Below are positions 44,479 through 54,385 of a stretch of DNA of 64,000 nucleotides, in pieces. The notes below the pieces were generated by a model. It was not told the DNA's origin. It did no database searches and worked only from the letters and a program-made list of their open reading frames with translations. The stretch is from Bacillus sp. FJAT-27445 (GTDB lineage Bacteria; Bacillota; Bacilli; Bacillales; Cytobacillaceae): the NCBI RefSeq assembly GCF_001510665.1, contig NZ_LMTI01000001.1, positions 87,642 through 151,641 of the forward strand, in the 5' to 3' direction. The position numbers were made by a program, and so were the translations under genes. Each line of letters starts with the position of its first letter. Position 1 is the first letter of the stretch.

Positions 44479-44537
44479 AAAAAGTGGTTCTTCGCCGTAC
44501 GTGTTGGTTTATTATTAAAAAGTTAAAACCACTTTTT
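44479..44537 (+). other. Perfect 11-bp inverted repeat in def leader
   Basis: AAAAAGTGGTT (44479-44489) and AACCACTTTTT (44527-44537) are perfect reverse complements around a 37-base loop. The second arm ends 38 bases before the def start codon. As RNA it would be a long-loop hairpin with a U-rich 3' arm; as DNA it could be a protein-binding palindrome. Confidence 0.5.
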
Positions 44538-44575
44538 GTGGTGTAGAACCTAAAAAGTTATTGGAGGAACAATCT

Positions 44576-45061
44576 TTGGCAATTCGCAAACTTGTAATGT
44601 ATCCAGCGGAAGTACTTGAGCAGCCTTGCAAAGAGATCGGAAAATTTGATAAAAAGCTGGCAAAGCTGCTTGATGATATGTATGAAACGATGATTGAGTT
44701 TGATGGCGTTGGCCTGGCCGCCCCGCAAATTGGGCAGCCGGTTCGGGTAGCCATCGTGGATATTGATGATGAATCCGGAACAATTGAGATGATCAACCCT
44801 AAAATTCTTGCAGTCTCTGGTGAACAGACAGGGACGGAAGGCTGCCTTAGCTTCCCTGGCCTTTATGGGGAGGTTTCACGGCCAAACCAAGTGAAAGTCG
44901 AAGCGCAGGACCGAAAGGGAAAGACCTTTACCCTTGAGGCGGATGGCTTTCTCGCCAGGGCTATCCAGCATGAAATTGATCATTTGGACGGAATCCTGTT
45001 TACATCAAAAGTGATAAGGTATTTGGAAGAAGATGAACTTGAGGGAGTGACTGGGGAATGA
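44576..45061 (+). CDS. def: Peptide deformylase
   Basis: Metallohydrolase that removes the formyl group from nascent proteins. The 161-residue protein has the three family motifs [10 protein letters not shown] (about residue 43), EGCLSFPG (about 86) and QHEIDHLDG (about 128), with the metal-binding Cys and two His. The TTG at 44576 is preceded by GGAGGA at seven bases; the frame from ATG 44561 overlaps that ribosome site. It overlaps fmt by four bases, pairing the enzyme that removes formyl with the one that adds it. Confidence 0.95.
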   Translation: MAIRKLVMYPAEVLEQPCKEIGKFDKKLAKLLDDMYETMIEFDGVGLAAPQIGQPVRVAIVDIDDESGTIEMINPKILAVSGEQTGTEGCLSFPGLYGEVSRPNQVKVEAQDRKGKTFTLEADGFLARAIQHEIDHLDGILFTSKVIRYLEEDELEGVTGE

Positions 45062-46002
45062 CAAAAATAATCTTTATGGGAACTCCCGATTTTTCGGTGC
45101 CAGTCCTTAGGCAGCTGCTCAATGACGGCTATGAAGTAATTGCGGTTGTGACCCAGCCGGACAGGCCTGTTGGGAGAAAAAGGGTGCTTACCCCCCCGCC
45201 GGTTAAAGTAGAGGCACTAAAACACGGCATACCTGTTCTGCAGCCTGAAAAAATTAGACGTAGGGAAGAACTTGATAAGGTCCTTGAATATAACCCTGAC
45301 CTTATCGTAACGGCCGCTTTTGGGCAGATACTCCCGAGAGAATTGCTGGATGCCCCAAAGTTTGGCTGTATTAATGTCCATGCATCATTGCTGCCCGAAC
45401 TCCGGGGCGGCGCACCAATCCATTACGCGATTATCCAGGGGAAGGAAAAAACCGGGATTACGATTATGTATATGGAAGAAAAGCTTGATGCAGGGGATAT
45501 TTTAACCCAGGTGGAGGTTCAAATTTCGGAAACGGATACGGTGGGAACACTTCACGATAAACTGAGTGAGGCCGGTGCAAAGCTTTTATCCGAAACCATG
45601 CCGAAGCTGCTTAATGGAGAATTGCAGCCAGAAAGGCAAAACGAGGAAGAAGCAACTTTTGCCTTCAATATTAAAAGGGAAGAGGAACGGATTGACTGGG
45701 CCAAAACGGGGGAAGAAATATATAACCAAATCAGAGGCATGAACCCATGGCCGGTCGCCTATACCACACTGGATGGCACCGTAGTCAAGCTTTGGTCAAG
45801 TATAAAAACAGACGCAAAAGGCGTCCACAAACCTGGTGAAATTATCTCTATTGAAGAAGACGGGATTACGGTTGCCTCAGGCAATGCAACCGGGGTAAAG
45901 ATATTGATGCTTCAGCCTTCAGGAAAAAAGCCGATGGAAACTAGTGAATTCTTGCGCGGGGCCGGTTCAAAACTTAAGCCGGGCCACGTATTCGGCAGTT
46001 AG
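45058..46002 (+). CDS. fmt: Methionyl-tRNA formyltransferase
   Basis: Transfers formyl from 10-formyl-THF to Met-tRNA-fMet. The 314-residue protein has the N-terminal formyltransferase domain ([14 protein letters not shown]), the catalytic [18 protein letters not shown] region (about residues 107-124) with Asn, His and later Asp ([10 protein letters not shown]), and a C-terminal OB-like tRNA-binding domain. The ATGA start overlaps def. Confidence 0.97.
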   Translation: MTKIIFMGTPDFSVPVLRQLLNDGYEVIAVVTQPDRPVGRKRVLTPPPVKVEALKHGIPVLQPEKIRRREELDKVLEYNPDLIVTAAFGQILPRELLDAPKFGCINVHASLLPELRGGAPIHYAIIQGKEKTGITIMYMEEKLDAGDILTQVEVQISETDTVGTLHDKLSEAGAKLLSETMPKLLNGELQPERQNEEEATFAFNIKREEERIDWAKTGEEIYNQIRGMNPWPVAYTTLDGTVVKLWSSIKTDAKGVHKPGEIISIEEDGITVASGNATGVKILMLQPSGKKPMETSEFLRGAGSKLKPGHVFGS

Positions 46003-46050
46003 CAACGGGGACTGTATGTTGGATTGAAAGGAGAGAAGGGCAATCTAAAA

Positions 46051-47412
46051 ATGCCCGAAAAAATGGCGGCAATTAAAAAAAACGTCCGGGAGACAGCTAT
46101 GGAACTTCTGGAAACAATTGAGAAAAACCAGGCATACAGCAATTTGCTGCTGCACCATACAATTGAAAAAAACCAGCTTCCCAAAAAGGATATCGGCCTT
46201 TTGACCGAGCTCATGTACGGAACGCTTCAGCGGAGCATGACATTGGATTACTATCTCTCACCCTTTTTGAAAAGTGGCAAAAAAATAGAAAGATGGGTCA
46301 TCCACCTTTTAAAGCTCACTGTATACCAAATGGTTTTTCTTGATAAAATCCCGGACAGGGCTGCCATATTTGAAGCAGTGGAAATTGCCAAAAGGCGTGG
46401 CCATAAAGGAATTGCCTCAATGGTGAACGGGGTGTTGAGGAGTATCCAAAGGGAGGGAGTCCCTTCCCTAGAGAAAATAGAAGATCCGGCGGAAAGGCTG
46501 GCCGTGGAAACAAGCCATCCTTCGTGGCTCGTCAAACGATGGATCAGCCAGTTCGGGTATGAAAAAACGAAGGAAATGTGTGAAATCAATTTGACTGCAC
46601 CGCTACAAACCGCGAGGGTCAATCTCTCGAAAATATCACGGGAAGATTGTGGAAAGCTTCTGGAAGAGGAAGGTATACTACTAGAGGAGAGCCCCGTCAT
46701 TCCGGAGGCGGTCCGTTCGCTGAAAGGAAATCTTGCTTCCTCGAAAGCTTTCAAGGCTGGACTGTTGACCATTCAGGACGAAAGCTCAATGCTTGCAGCC
46801 TACGCTCTTGGAGTGGATAATGATGAAATAATTTTGGATGCGTGCGCTGCTCCAGGAGGGAAAAGCACCCATATCGCCGAAAGGCTGTTGGGTACAGGAA
46901 AAGTGGTTTCCCTTGACCTTCATGAGCACAAGGTGAAGCTCATCCAAGATAATGCTGCAAGGCTTGGCCTTCAAAATATCAAAGCGATGGTAATGGATAG
47001 CCGAAAAGCCAATAGCCAGTTTGAAGACGAATCATTCGACCGTATTCTTTTGGACGCGCCTTGTTCCGGGCTGGGTGTAATGAGGAGAAAGCCTGATATG
47101 AAGTATACAAAAAAAGAAGAAGATCTTGGAAGGCTAGAAGAAATCCAGCATGATCTCCTCGATTCGGTTGCCCCGCTGTTAAAAAAAGGTGGAATTCTGG
47201 TCTATAGTACGTGTACAGTAGATAAAGGAGAAAACCAGGGCAGTGTAATGGCATTCCTAGAGAGGCATCCTGAATTTGAACCAGATGAAACCCTTTCAGA
47301 AAGAATGCCGGAAGCGGTCCGCCCGTTTATTAGCGGTTACGAGCTTCAGGTAATGCCGCAGGATTTCGGCTCGGACGGGTTTTATATTGCAAGTCTACGA
47401 AAGAAGGTGTAA
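46051..47412 (+). CDS. rsmB: 16S rRNA (cytosine-967-C5) methyltransferase RsmB
   Basis: NSUN-type SAM-dependent m5C methyltransferase. From ATG 46051 it has 453 residues: an N-terminal NusB-like RNA-binding domain (about 1-145) and a C-terminal methyltransferase domain with the SAM motif DACAAPGGKSTHIAE (about 266-280), DAPCSGLGV (about 340) and YSTCTVDKGEN with the catalytic Cys (about 392). AAAGGAGAGAAGG lies upstream. An in-frame TTG at 46024 is a less likely start. Confidence 0.95.
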   Translation: MPEKMAAIKKNVRETAMELLETIEKNQAYSNLLLHHTIEKNQLPKKDIGLLTELMYGTLQRSMTLDYYLSPFLKSGKKIERWVIHLLKLTVYQMVFLDKIPDRAAIFEAVEIAKRRGHKGIASMVNGVLRSIQREGVPSLEKIEDPAERLAVETSHPSWLVKRWISQFGYEKTKEMCEINLTAPLQTARVNLSKISREDCGKLLEEEGILLEESPVIPEAVRSLKGNLASSKAFKAGLLTIQDESSMLAAYALGVDNDEIILDACAAPGGKSTHIAERLLGTGKVVSLDLHEHKVKLIQDNAARLGLQNIKAMVMDSRKANSQFEDESFDRILLDAPCSGLGVMRRKPDMKYTKKEEDLGRLEEIQHDLLDSVAPLLKKGGILVYSTCTVDKGENQGSVMAFLERHPEFEPDETLSERMPEAVRPFISGYELQVMPQDFGSDGFYIASLRKKV

Positions 47413-47415
47413 CAG

Positions 47416-48507
47416 TTGGAACAAGTAAATACAGCAAAGAAAAACACTGAGGAACAGCAAAAAACGTCCATTTATTCGCTTCAGCTTCACGAATTGAAGG
47501 ATTGGCTCACAAACAATGGAGAAAAGGCATTTCGGGCTGAACAGATATTTGACTGGCTTTATAAAAAAAGGGCTGTTTCTTTTGAAGAAATGAGCAATCT
47601 GTCAAAAGAGATGCGGGAAAAGCTTGAGGAAAGCTTTAATCTGACAACGCTCACAACGGCAATTCAGCAGACTTCAGCTGATGGGACAATTAAATTCTTA
47701 TTTGAGCTGCACGATGGCTACTCAATCGAAACTGTGCTGATGCGCCATGAGTATGGAAATTCTGTTTGCGTAACGACCCAGGTCGGCTGCAGGATTGGCT
47801 GTACATTTTGCGCTTCAACGCTTGGCGGCTTAAAGCGGCACCTTGAGTCCGGAGAAATCGTCGCTCAGGTTGTTAAAGTCCAAAAGGCACTTGATGAAAC
47901 GGATGAACGGGTCAGCTCAGTCGTAATCATGGGAATAGGAGAGCCATTCGATAATTATGACAACATGCTCTCGTTCCTGAAAATCATCAACCATGATAAA
48001 GGGCTTAATATTGGCGCGCGCCATATTACCGTTTCAACAAGCGGGATCATCCCAAAAATCTATCAATTTGCCGATGAAAACATGCAAATCAATTTTGCCA
48101 TTTCCCTCCACGCTCCAAATTCGGAGCTTAGAAGCAGGCTAATGCCGATCAACAAGGCTTACAAACTTGATGACTTAATGAAAGCTGTAAGGTATTATAT
48201 CGATAAGACAGGCAGAAGAATCAGTTTTGAATACGGCTTATTTGGCAAGGTAAATGACCAAATTGAGCATGCTGAAGAACTGGCTGACCTTCTAAAAGGG
48301 CTAAAATGCCATGTTAACCTGATTCCGGTCAATTATGTACCGGAACGGGATTATGTACGAACTCCGAAAGACCAGATTTTTGCTTTTGAAAAAGCCCTTA
48401 AAAATAGGGGGATCAATGTGACCATCAGGCGAGAGCAGGGGCATGACATCGATGCGGCATGCGGACAGCTGCGGGCGAAGGCCCGCAAGGAGGAGTTGAA
48501 AAGCTAG
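47416..48507 (+). CDS. rlmN: 23S rRNA (adenine-2503-C2) / tRNA methyltransferase RlmN
   Basis: Radical-SAM methyltransferase making m2A2503 in 23S rRNA (and m2A37 in some tRNAs). The 363-residue protein has the CxxxCxxC cluster in [14 protein letters not shown] (about residues 122-135), [12 protein letters not shown] (about 175-186), and the mechanism Cys near the C-terminus in [10 protein letters not shown]. The TTG start at 47416 follows AAGAAGGTG in the end of rsmB. Confidence 0.96.
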   Translation: MEQVNTAKKNTEEQQKTSIYSLQLHELKDWLTNNGEKAFRAEQIFDWLYKKRAVSFEEMSNLSKEMREKLEESFNLTTLTTAIQQTSADGTIKFLFELHDGYSIETVLMRHEYGNSVCVTTQVGCRIGCTFCASTLGGLKRHLESGEIVAQVVKVQKALDETDERVSSVVIMGIGEPFDNYDNMLSFLKIINHDKGLNIGARHITVSTSGIIPKIYQFADENMQINFAISLHAPNSELRSRLMPINKAYKLDDLMKAVRYYIDKTGRRISFEYGLFGKVNDQIEHAEELADLLKGLKCHVNLIPVNYVPERDYVRTPKDQIFAFEKALKNRGINVTIRREQGHDIDAACGQLRAKARKEELKS

Positions 48508-49260
48508 ATGAGAGCGGTCTATATGACTGACCAGGGGAGAATTAGAAGCCATAACGAAGACAGCGGGGGAATCTTTGTTAATGCCGACGGATACCGCCTT
48601 GCCATTGTAGCTGATGGCATGGGCGGGCATCGTGCCGGGGATGTTGCCAGCGGGATGGCGCTGGCCGAACTTAAAAATTATTGGGAAAATACTAAGGAGA
48701 TCAGGCTTCCAGACCAGGCAGAACGGTGGCTGAAAGAGCATATCAGCTTTGTAAACTCGGCTATTTTTCGGCATGCGCGCTCAAACGAAGCTTGCGATGG
48801 GATGGGCACGACCATTGTTGCGGCCATCATGCTTGATGATTCCGCCACAATTGCCAATATCGGCGATAGTAGGGGGTATATCCTTAACGAATCAGGCTTC
48901 AGGAAAATTACAGAGGATCATTCCCTTGTTAACGAATTGCTGCGTTCCGGCCAGATTTCAAGGGAGGATGCCGAAAACCATCCCCGCAAAAATGTCCTGC
49001 TCCGGGCACTTGGCACTGAGGAAAATGTTGAAATGGATTTAAGCACCATCCTGTTTGAAGAAGGCGACGCCCTTTTGCTTTGTTCGGATGGCCTTTCCAA
49101 CAAGGTAAATGAAAAAGAAATGGCTGATATCCTTTCAAGTGAGGCTTCACTTGAACAAAAAGCCTCCAGGCTGATTACCCTTGCCAACGAGTATGGAGGG
49201 GAAGATAATATTACCCTGGCGATTGTCGAGTTTGCTGGAGTCAGCGAGGGTGATAACTAA
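48508..49260 (+). CDS. prpC: PP2C-type protein phosphatase PrpC
   Basis: Mn-dependent Ser/Thr phosphatase that counteracts PrkC. The 250-residue PPM/PP2C protein has all metal-site motifs: TDQGRIRSHNEDS (about 6-18), VADGMGGHRAGDVAS (about 35-49), IGDSRGYIL (about 117), LLCSDGLSN (about 191) and GGEDNITLAIV (about 231). Its stop abuts the kinase start, and the pair prpC-prkC is the standard Bacillus arrangement. Confidence 0.96.
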   Translation: MRAVYMTDQGRIRSHNEDSGGIFVNADGYRLAIVADGMGGHRAGDVASGMALAELKNYWENTKEIRLPDQAERWLKEHISFVNSAIFRHARSNEACDGMGTTIVAAIMLDDSATIANIGDSRGYILNESGFRKITEDHSLVNELLRSGQISREDAENHPRKNVLLRALGTEENVEMDLSTILFEEGDALLLCSDGLSNKVNEKEMADILSSEASLEQKASRLITLANEYGGEDNITLAIVEFAGVSEGDN

Positions 49261-51219
49261 ATGATGATTGGAAAACGGATAAGCGGACGCTATAAAATTC
49301 TTGAAGCGATTGGCGGCGGAGGGATGGCGAATGTTTACCTTGCCCACGACATGATCCTTGACAGGAATGTCGCCGTCAAAATGCTCCGCCTTGACTTTGC
49401 AAACGATGAGGAATTCATTAGGAGATTCCACAGGGAAGCCCAATCCGCAACAAGCCTAGCACATCCGAATATTGTCAGCATATATGATGTCGGCGAGGAA
49501 GACGAACTTTATTATATTGTCATGGAATTTGTAGATGGGCAGACCTTGAAGCAATACATACAGCAATACTCTCCGCTCAGGGTAGAAGCTGCAGTTGATA
49601 TTATGAAGCAGCTTACTTCGGCGATTGCCCATGCCCACCAGAATCATATTGTCCACCGGGACATTAAACCTCAGAACATCCTGATAGACAAGAGGGGAAA
49701 TGTGAAAATAACCGATTTTGGAATTGCGATGGCCCTCAGCTCGACAAGCATAACGCAGACCAACTCGGTTATGGGATCAGTCCATTATTTGTCGCCCGAA
49801 CAGGCGAGGGGCGGGATGGCAAATAAGAAATCAGATATCTATTCCCTCGGAATCGTCCTGTTTGAGCTATTAACAGGCAGGCTGCCGTTTTTTGGTGAAT
49901 CCGCAGTATCCATTGCACTTAAACATCTTCAATCCGAAACGCCTTCAGTCCGCAGGTGGAACCCGGAAATTCCGCAAAGCGTCGAGAATATTGTCCTGAA
50001 GGCGACAGCGAAAGACCCATTTCTCCGCTATGATAGTGTCGAGGAAATGGAGGAGGACCTGCGTACGTCATTATACCCGGAGAGGGTCAATGAACCGAAA
50101 TTCGCCATCCCTGAAGACAATGACGCTACCAAGGCCATCCCCATCATTACTGCCGATAATCAGTTGAAGAACCTGGATGAAACCATTGTCCATCCCCAGG
50201 AAAAAGCAAATGAAAGCCTGGAAAGCCAGGCCAAAGGGAAGACGAAACGGAAAAAATGGCCAATCATCCTCGTGTCCACCTTTGTCGCCCTCGTACTCTT
50301 AGGGCTGATGGCAGTGACGGTTTTTCCGGAAATTTTCGGAGCAAAGGATGTTGAAATCCCGGATGTTCGTGGCGGAAACCTAGATAAAGCAATATCTGAC
50401 TTAAAAGCAGTAGGGTTTATGATTGGTGAAACAAAAGAAATCCCTGATGATGAGGTACAGGAAGGCCTTGTAGTCAAAACTGATCCTCCTGGCGGGCATA
50501 CCGCGAAGGAAGGAGCATTGATCGACCTGTTTGTCAGCTCGGGCAGGGAAAGATTCGAATTGTCGGATTACACGGAAAGGCAATTTAAAGATGTAGAAGA
50601 GCTCCTTAATAAGGAAAACTTCAAATCGATCCGCCCTGTTGAGGAATTCGATGAGAGCGACCCGGGAACAATTCTCAAGCAGAACGAACCAAAAGGAAAA
50701 CTCGTTGTCCCAGAAGAAACCGAGCTCGTATTTACCATTAGCAAAGGCCCTCAAAAAATCACTCTCCGTGACTTGAAGGGATACAATGAAAAAAGTCTTG
50801 CGGATTATGCGAAAGCGGAAGGGCTCGAGGTGAAAATGGCCGAACCCGTATTCGATGACCAAGTTGAAAAAGGGCTTGTCATTTCCCAAACACCTCCTGC
50901 GGGTACCGAGTTATACAAAGGGGATACCGTTACTGTCGTCCTTTCAAAAGGGAAGGAAGAGATCCAGCCTAAAAAGATCAGAAGGGAAGTAACACTTGAA
51001 TACGACCCGGATGTGCCTGGGCAGCCGCAGGAATACCAGATTTATATCGATGATGCCGTCCATACCATGACGGAAGCTGCCGACACAGGTGTGATTACAA
51101 CTACCGAGACGATTGTCATTGAGCTACAGGTCCCATATGGGAAAAAAGCGGGCTACAAAGTTATCGTTGACAATAAGGTTATCGATGACGGCACCGTATC
51201 TTATGATGACACTGAATAG
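49261..51219 (+). CDS. prkC: Membrane Ser/Thr kinase with PASTA domains PrkC
   Basis: Transmembrane eukaryotic-type kinase that senses muropeptides or lipid II; in B. subtilis it also triggers spore germination. The 652-residue protein has a cytoplasmic kinase domain (GGGGMANVYLA, catalytic HRDIKPQN near residue 135, DFGIA, and LSPEQARGG), a basic juxtamembrane stretch, one membrane segment (about 334-356), three extracellular PASTA repeats (about 365-570), and a C-terminal Ig-like domain. The start may be ATG 49261 or 49264. Confidence 0.97.
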   Translation: MMIGKRISGRYKILEAIGGGGMANVYLAHDMILDRNVAVKMLRLDFANDEEFIRRFHREAQSATSLAHPNIVSIYDVGEEDELYYIVMEFVDGQTLKQYIQQYSPLRVEAAVDIMKQLTSAIAHAHQNHIVHRDIKPQNILIDKRGNVKITDFGIAMALSSTSITQTNSVMGSVHYLSPEQARGGMANKKSDIYSLGIVLFELLTGRLPFFGESAVSIALKHLQSETPSVRRWNPEIPQSVENIVLKATAKDPFLRYDSVEEMEEDLRTSLYPERVNEPKFAIPEDNDATKAIPIITADNQLKNLDETIVHPQEKANESLESQAKGKTKRKKWPIILVSTFVALVLLGLMAVTVFPEIFGAKDVEIPDVRGGNLDKAISDLKAVGFMIGETKEIPDDEVQEGLVVKTDPPGGHTAKEGALIDLFVSSGRERFELSDYTERQFKDVEELLNKENFKSIRPVEEFDESDPGTILKQNEPKGKLVVPEETELVFTISKGPQKITLRDLKGYNEKSLADYAKAEGLEVKMAEPVFDDQVEKGLVISQTPPAGTELYKGDTVTVVLSKGKEEIQPKKIRREVTLEYDPDVPGQPQEYQIYIDDAVHTMTEAADTGVITTTETIVIELQVPYGKKAGYKVIVDNKVIDDGTVSYDDTE

Positions 51220-51269
51220 TTCTTACCTGTCCGCAACGTTCTTGGAAAAAAGAATCAAGGAGTGTGTAT

Positions 51270-52151
51270 ATGCCTGAAGGGAAAATCATTAAGGCATTAA
51301 GCGGTTTCTACTATGTAGTCCATGATGGGACAGTAACGCAGTGCAGGGGAAGAGGCATTTTTCGTAAAAATAACATTACCCCATTGGTCGGGGATGATGT
51401 TGTCTTCCAGGAGGAGAATAATCAGGAAGGCTATATCCTTGAAATCAAGGAGAGAAAAAACGAGCTAACAAGGCCGCCTATTGCAAACGTTGATAGAGCA
51501 ATCCTTGTTTTCTCCTCTGTTGAGCCTGCGTTCAACCCCGCCTTGCTCGACCGCTTCCTTGTCCTTGTCGAGTACAACCATATTGAACCTATTATTTGCA
51601 TTACGAAAACAGACTTAGCGAGCGAAAGCGAACTCATCGAGATTGAACGATATGCGGAAGATTACCGGTCATCAGGTTATGAAGTAATCCTCACTTCTTC
51701 AGAAACAGAGGATGGAATTGAAAAGCTTCATCCACATCTCGGAGGGAAAATATCCGTATTTGCCGGCCAATCCGGTGTTGGGAAGTCCTCGCTTTTGAAT
51801 GTTCTGCGGCCGGGGCTGGAATTAAAAACAAACGATATCTCATCCCATCTTGGCAGAGGAAAGCATACAACCCGCCATGTAGAATTAATCGAAATAGGGG
51901 AAGGGCTCGTTGCCGATACCCCTGGCTTCAGTTCATTGGAATTCCAGGATATCGAGGCCGTTGAGCTTGGTGGATGTTTCCCAGAGATTTCGCACGCAAG
52001 TGAAAATTGCAAATTCAGAGGCTGCCTACATGTGAAGGAGCCGAAATGCGCGGTAAAGGCAGGGGTTGAAGAAGGTACAATCCCTCATTACCGATATGAA
52101 CATTACTTGGATTTTTTACAAGAAATAAAAGACAGAAAGCCGAGGTACTAG
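51270..52151 (+). CDS. rsgA: Ribosome small subunit-dependent GTPase RsgA (CpgA, YloQ)
   Basis: Circularly permuted GTPase for late 30S assembly; in B. subtilis also a PrkC substrate. The 293-residue protein has an N-terminal OB fold (about 1-65), the permuted G domain with G4 TKTD (about 112), G1 [12 protein letters not shown] (about 168) and G3 DTPGFSS (about 220), then a C-terminal zinc-binding domain with Cys/His ([16 protein letters not shown]). The ATG at 51270 has AAGGAGTG upstream. Confidence 0.96.
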   Translation: MPEGKIIKALSGFYYVVHDGTVTQCRGRGIFRKNNITPLVGDDVVFQEENNQEGYILEIKERKNELTRPPIANVDRAILVFSSVEPAFNPALLDRFLVLVEYNHIEPIICITKTDLASESELIEIERYAEDYRSSGYEVILTSSETEDGIEKLHPHLGGKISVFAGQSGVGKSSLLNVLRPGLELKTNDISSHLGRGKHTTRHVELIEIGEGLVADTPGFSSLEFQDIEAVELGGCFPEISHASENCKFRGCLHVKEPKCAVKAGVEEGTIPHYRYEHYLDFLQEIKDRKPRY

Positions 52152-52153
52152 TT

Positions 52154-52798
52154 ATGATAAAAATAGCCCCATCAATCCTTTCAGCGGATTTTTCAAGACT
52201 TGGTGAGGAAATAAAGGATGTAGAGCGGGGCGGAGCGGACTACATCCATATTGATGTCATGGACGGCCACTTTGTACCGAATATTACCATTGGGCCGCTA
52301 ATCGTCGAGGCTGTTCGGCCGATAACGAAGCTTCCTCTTGATGTGCACTTAATGATTGAAAACCCAGACCAGTATATTGAGGCATTCGCAAAGGCAGGAG
52401 CTGATTACATCACTGTCCATGTAGAGGCGTGCCGGCACCTGCACAGAACGATTCACCTTATTAAAAGCTTCGGCGTAAAAGCAGGAGTTGTCCTCAATCC
52501 CGCAACCCCCGTAGATTCTATCAAGCAAATCTTTGAGGATGTGGACATGGTTTTGCTGATGTCTGTTAATCCAGGATTTGGCGGCCAGAAATTCATTCCG
52601 GGCGTCCTTGATAAGATCCGTGAAGTTAAAGCGATGGCGGAGCAGGCTGGTGTCGAAATTGAGATAGAAGTAGACGGAGGAGTGAACCGCGACACAGCAA
52701 AACTTTGCATTGAAGCAGGTGCAAATGTGCTTGTTGCCGGTTCCGCCGTTTACGGCCAGGCTGACAGGGAAAAAGCCATTGCCGAAATTCGCGGTTAG
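52154..52798 (+). CDS. rpe: Ribulose-phosphate 3-epimerase
   Basis: Pentose phosphate pathway epimerase converting ribulose-5-P and xylulose-5-P. The 214-residue TIM-barrel protein has [30 protein letters not shown] (metal and catalytic Asp, about residues 33-46), [11 protein letters not shown] (about 139-149) and VDGGVN with the second catalytic Asp (about 174). Linked to rsgA by two bases. Confidence 0.97.
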   Translation: MIKIAPSILSADFSRLGEEIKDVERGGADYIHIDVMDGHFVPNITIGPLIVEAVRPITKLPLDVHLMIENPDQYIEAFAKAGADYITVHVEACRHLHRTIHLIKSFGVKAGVVLNPATPVDSIKQIFEDVDMVLLMSVNPGFGGQKFIPGVLDKIREVKAMAEQAGVEIEIEVDGGVNRDTAKLCIEAGANVLVAGSAVYGQADREKAIAEIRG

Positions 52799-52813
52799 CA
52801 GGAATAAACCATT

Positions 52814-52841
52814 ACAGCCAGCTTTATGCTGGCTTTTTCTT
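52814..52841 (+). terminator. Rho-independent terminator after rpe
   Basis: AGCCAGC (52816-52822) pairs with GCTGGCT (52828-52834) and is followed by TTTTCTTT. Confidence 0.85.
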
Positions 52842-52908
52842 TGGTGTCCTCATAGTTAAATGAGTGTTTATTAAAACGCCAGTTAAGGATTGAAGAGGAG
52901 GTGCTAAT

Positions 52909-53556
52909 TTGATTATCAATATTGTTGGGGGCGGCCCGCAGGCATACATTCCTCCGCTTGCGGAATACGATGCGGCCGAAACAAGATGGATAGGGGTCGA
53001 CCGGGGCACGGCGGTATTGCTTGAAAAAGGAATTAAACCCGATGCGGCCTTTGGGGATTTTGATTCCGTTACAAAGAAGGAATTGGCGGAATTTGAAACA
53101 TCCGTTCCTGATTTGAAAAAGTTCAAGCCCGAAAAAGACGAAACGGATATGGAACTCGCGCTTTCCTGGGCAGTCGCCCAGAAACCAGAGCGAATCGGGA
53201 TATTTGGCGCAACCGGCGGCAGAATGGACCACTTCCTAGCCAACCTCTACCTTCTTGGAAAATTCGCCCTTGAAAACCGGCCGCTTGAGATTAACCTGAT
53301 TGACATGACCAATATTATCTATGTAAAAGGACCTGGGCTCTATCAGGTTGATAAAAGCAGCGAAAAAAAATATATTTCATTTTTCCCAGGGACAACGGAT
53401 GTGTCCGGGCTAACATTGAAAGGATTTAAATACCCCCTTGAAAACCGCCGCATTCCCAGGGGCTCGACCCTTTGTGTCAGCAATGAACTAATTGGGGAAT
53501 CAGGTACTTTTTCATTTTCCGAAGGCATATTAATAGTCATAAGGAGCAATGACTAA
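52909..53556 (+). CDS. thiN: Thiamine pyrophosphokinase
   Basis: Makes thiamine diphosphate from thiamine and ATP. The 215-residue protein has the catalytic-domain motifs VDRGTAVLL, FGDFDSV (about residue 50), DETDMELAL and GATGGRMDHFLANL, with a C-terminal beta-rich thiamine-binding domain. The TTG at 52909 is preceded by GAGGAGGTG at ideal distance. Placement before spoVM matches B. subtilis. Confidence 0.95.
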   Translation: MIINIVGGGPQAYIPPLAEYDAAETRWIGVDRGTAVLLEKGIKPDAAFGDFDSVTKKELAEFETSVPDLKKFKPEKDETDMELALSWAVAQKPERIGIFGATGGRMDHFLANLYLLGKFALENRPLEINLIDMTNIIYVKGPGLYQVDKSSEKKYISFFPGTTDVSGLTLKGFKYPLENRRIPRGSTLCVSNELIGESGTFSFSEGILIVIRSND

Positions 53557-53655
53557 TTTGCTCAATGGTTTTATGTACTTATTTATAATGAGCGGAATAT
53601 CCTAAATAAGAGTGCAGGAAAGAATGAGCCGTGTGGAAAGGTGAGGAGGGGCATT

Positions 53656-53739
53656 ATGAGATTTTATACGATCAAACTGCCGAGATTCCTGGGTGGTCTT
53701 GTCCGGGCGATGATTGGGATGTTTAGAAAAGGCGAATAA
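53656..53739 (+). CDS. spoVM: Stage V sporulation protein M
   Basis: A 27-residue amphipathic peptide that marks the convex forespore membrane and anchors SpoIVA for coat assembly. It reads MRFYTIKLPRFLGGLVRAM then IGMFRKGE, almost identical to the 26-residue B. subtilis SpoVM, including Pro9, which is needed for curvature sensing. GTGAGGAGGGG precedes the ATG. Expression in the mother cell by sigma-E is expected; I could not fix the promoter. Confidence 0.96.
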   Translation: MRFYTIKLPRFLGGLVRAMIGMFRKGE

Positions 53740-53755
53740 GAAATGTAATGGCACG

Positions 53756-53787
53756 GCACCCTTCCTTGAGGGTGCTTTTCCTTTTTC
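53756..53787 (+). terminator. Rho-independent terminator of spoVM
   Basis: GCACCCT (53756-53762) pairs with AGGGTGC (53769-53775), followed by TTTTCCTTTTT. Confidence 0.88.
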
Positions 53788-53857
53788 GGGGGATATGTAG
53801 GTCTAGAAGCTCTAAAAGGCCGTCTTGTCCTACAAAACAAAAACAAAATGAATAAGT

Positions 53858-53888
53858 ATAAAAAAACAGGCACCACATGGATGCCTGT
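53858..53888 (-). terminator. Rho-independent terminator of rpmB
   Basis: On the minus strand ACAGGCA and TGCCTGT (in + coordinates 53881-53888 and 53866-53873) form a hairpin followed by a run of T's, right after the rpmB stop. Confidence 0.85.
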
Positions 53889-53900
53889 CCTTGAAAAACA

Positions 53901-54089
53901 TTATACACGTTCTACTTTGCCGGATTTGAGCGCCCTTGCGGATACCCAAACACGTTTTGGCTTTCCGTCTACGAGAATGCGGACCTTTTGAAGGTTGGCA
54001 CCCCATGTACGCTTGTTAGCGTTCATAGCGTGAGAACGGTTATTGCCAGTTGAAGTTTTCTTGCCGGTGATAACACATTGCCGTGGCAT
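53901..54089 (-). CDS. rpmB: 50S ribosomal protein L28
   Basis: A 62-residue L28 protein ([16 protein letters not shown], then [20 protein letters not shown]). A single Cys remains in the N-terminal region, so it is a non-zinc (C-minus) type. The start is the Met behind TTAAGGAGGG; the open frame extends eight codons further upstream. It is transcribed against its neighbours, as in other Bacillus. Confidence 0.96.
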   Translation of the reverse strand: MPRQCVITGKKTSTGNNRSHAMNANKRTWGANLQKVRILVDGKPKRVWVSARALKSGKVERV

Positions 54090-54206
54090 ATTATTTCCCT
54101 CCTTAACATCCATAAGCGAGTACTTTTCTATTACATTTTCGCCATATCCGGTTTTGCCCGGAGCGGGGAAAAGAAGTCAGTCCCCGTTTCTAAAAGATAC
54201 TTTAAT

Positions 54207-54235
54207 AATTTATCATACAAAGATAATGATTGCAA
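54207..54235 (-). promoter_or_regulatory. Putative sigma-A promoter of rpmB
   Basis: On the minus strand TTGCAA (54235-54230), a 17-bp spacer and TAAATT (54212-54207). About 118 bp upstream of the rpmB start. Confidence 0.4.
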
Positions 54236-54267
54236 TAGATGAAACAAAAGCTTTCAAGAAAAAAACC

Positions 54268-54299
54268 TTGACATTAAACAGGACATGTTGCTGTATAAT
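54268..54299 (+). promoter_or_regulatory. Putative promoter of yloU-fakA
   Basis: TTGACA (54268-54273) and a perfect TATAAT (54294-54299), but 20 bp apart, which is longer than usual; TGTATA at 54292-54297 would give an 18-bp spacer. This lies in the divergent rpmB-yloU region (54090-54385). Confidence 0.45.
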
Positions 54300-54385
54300 A
54301 AGCAGGGCAGTTTAACTTTCAAAAAAGACTGGACTATAGTAAAATGACTTTAGCAAATGAGCAACTACCAAAAGGGGGAACGTTC

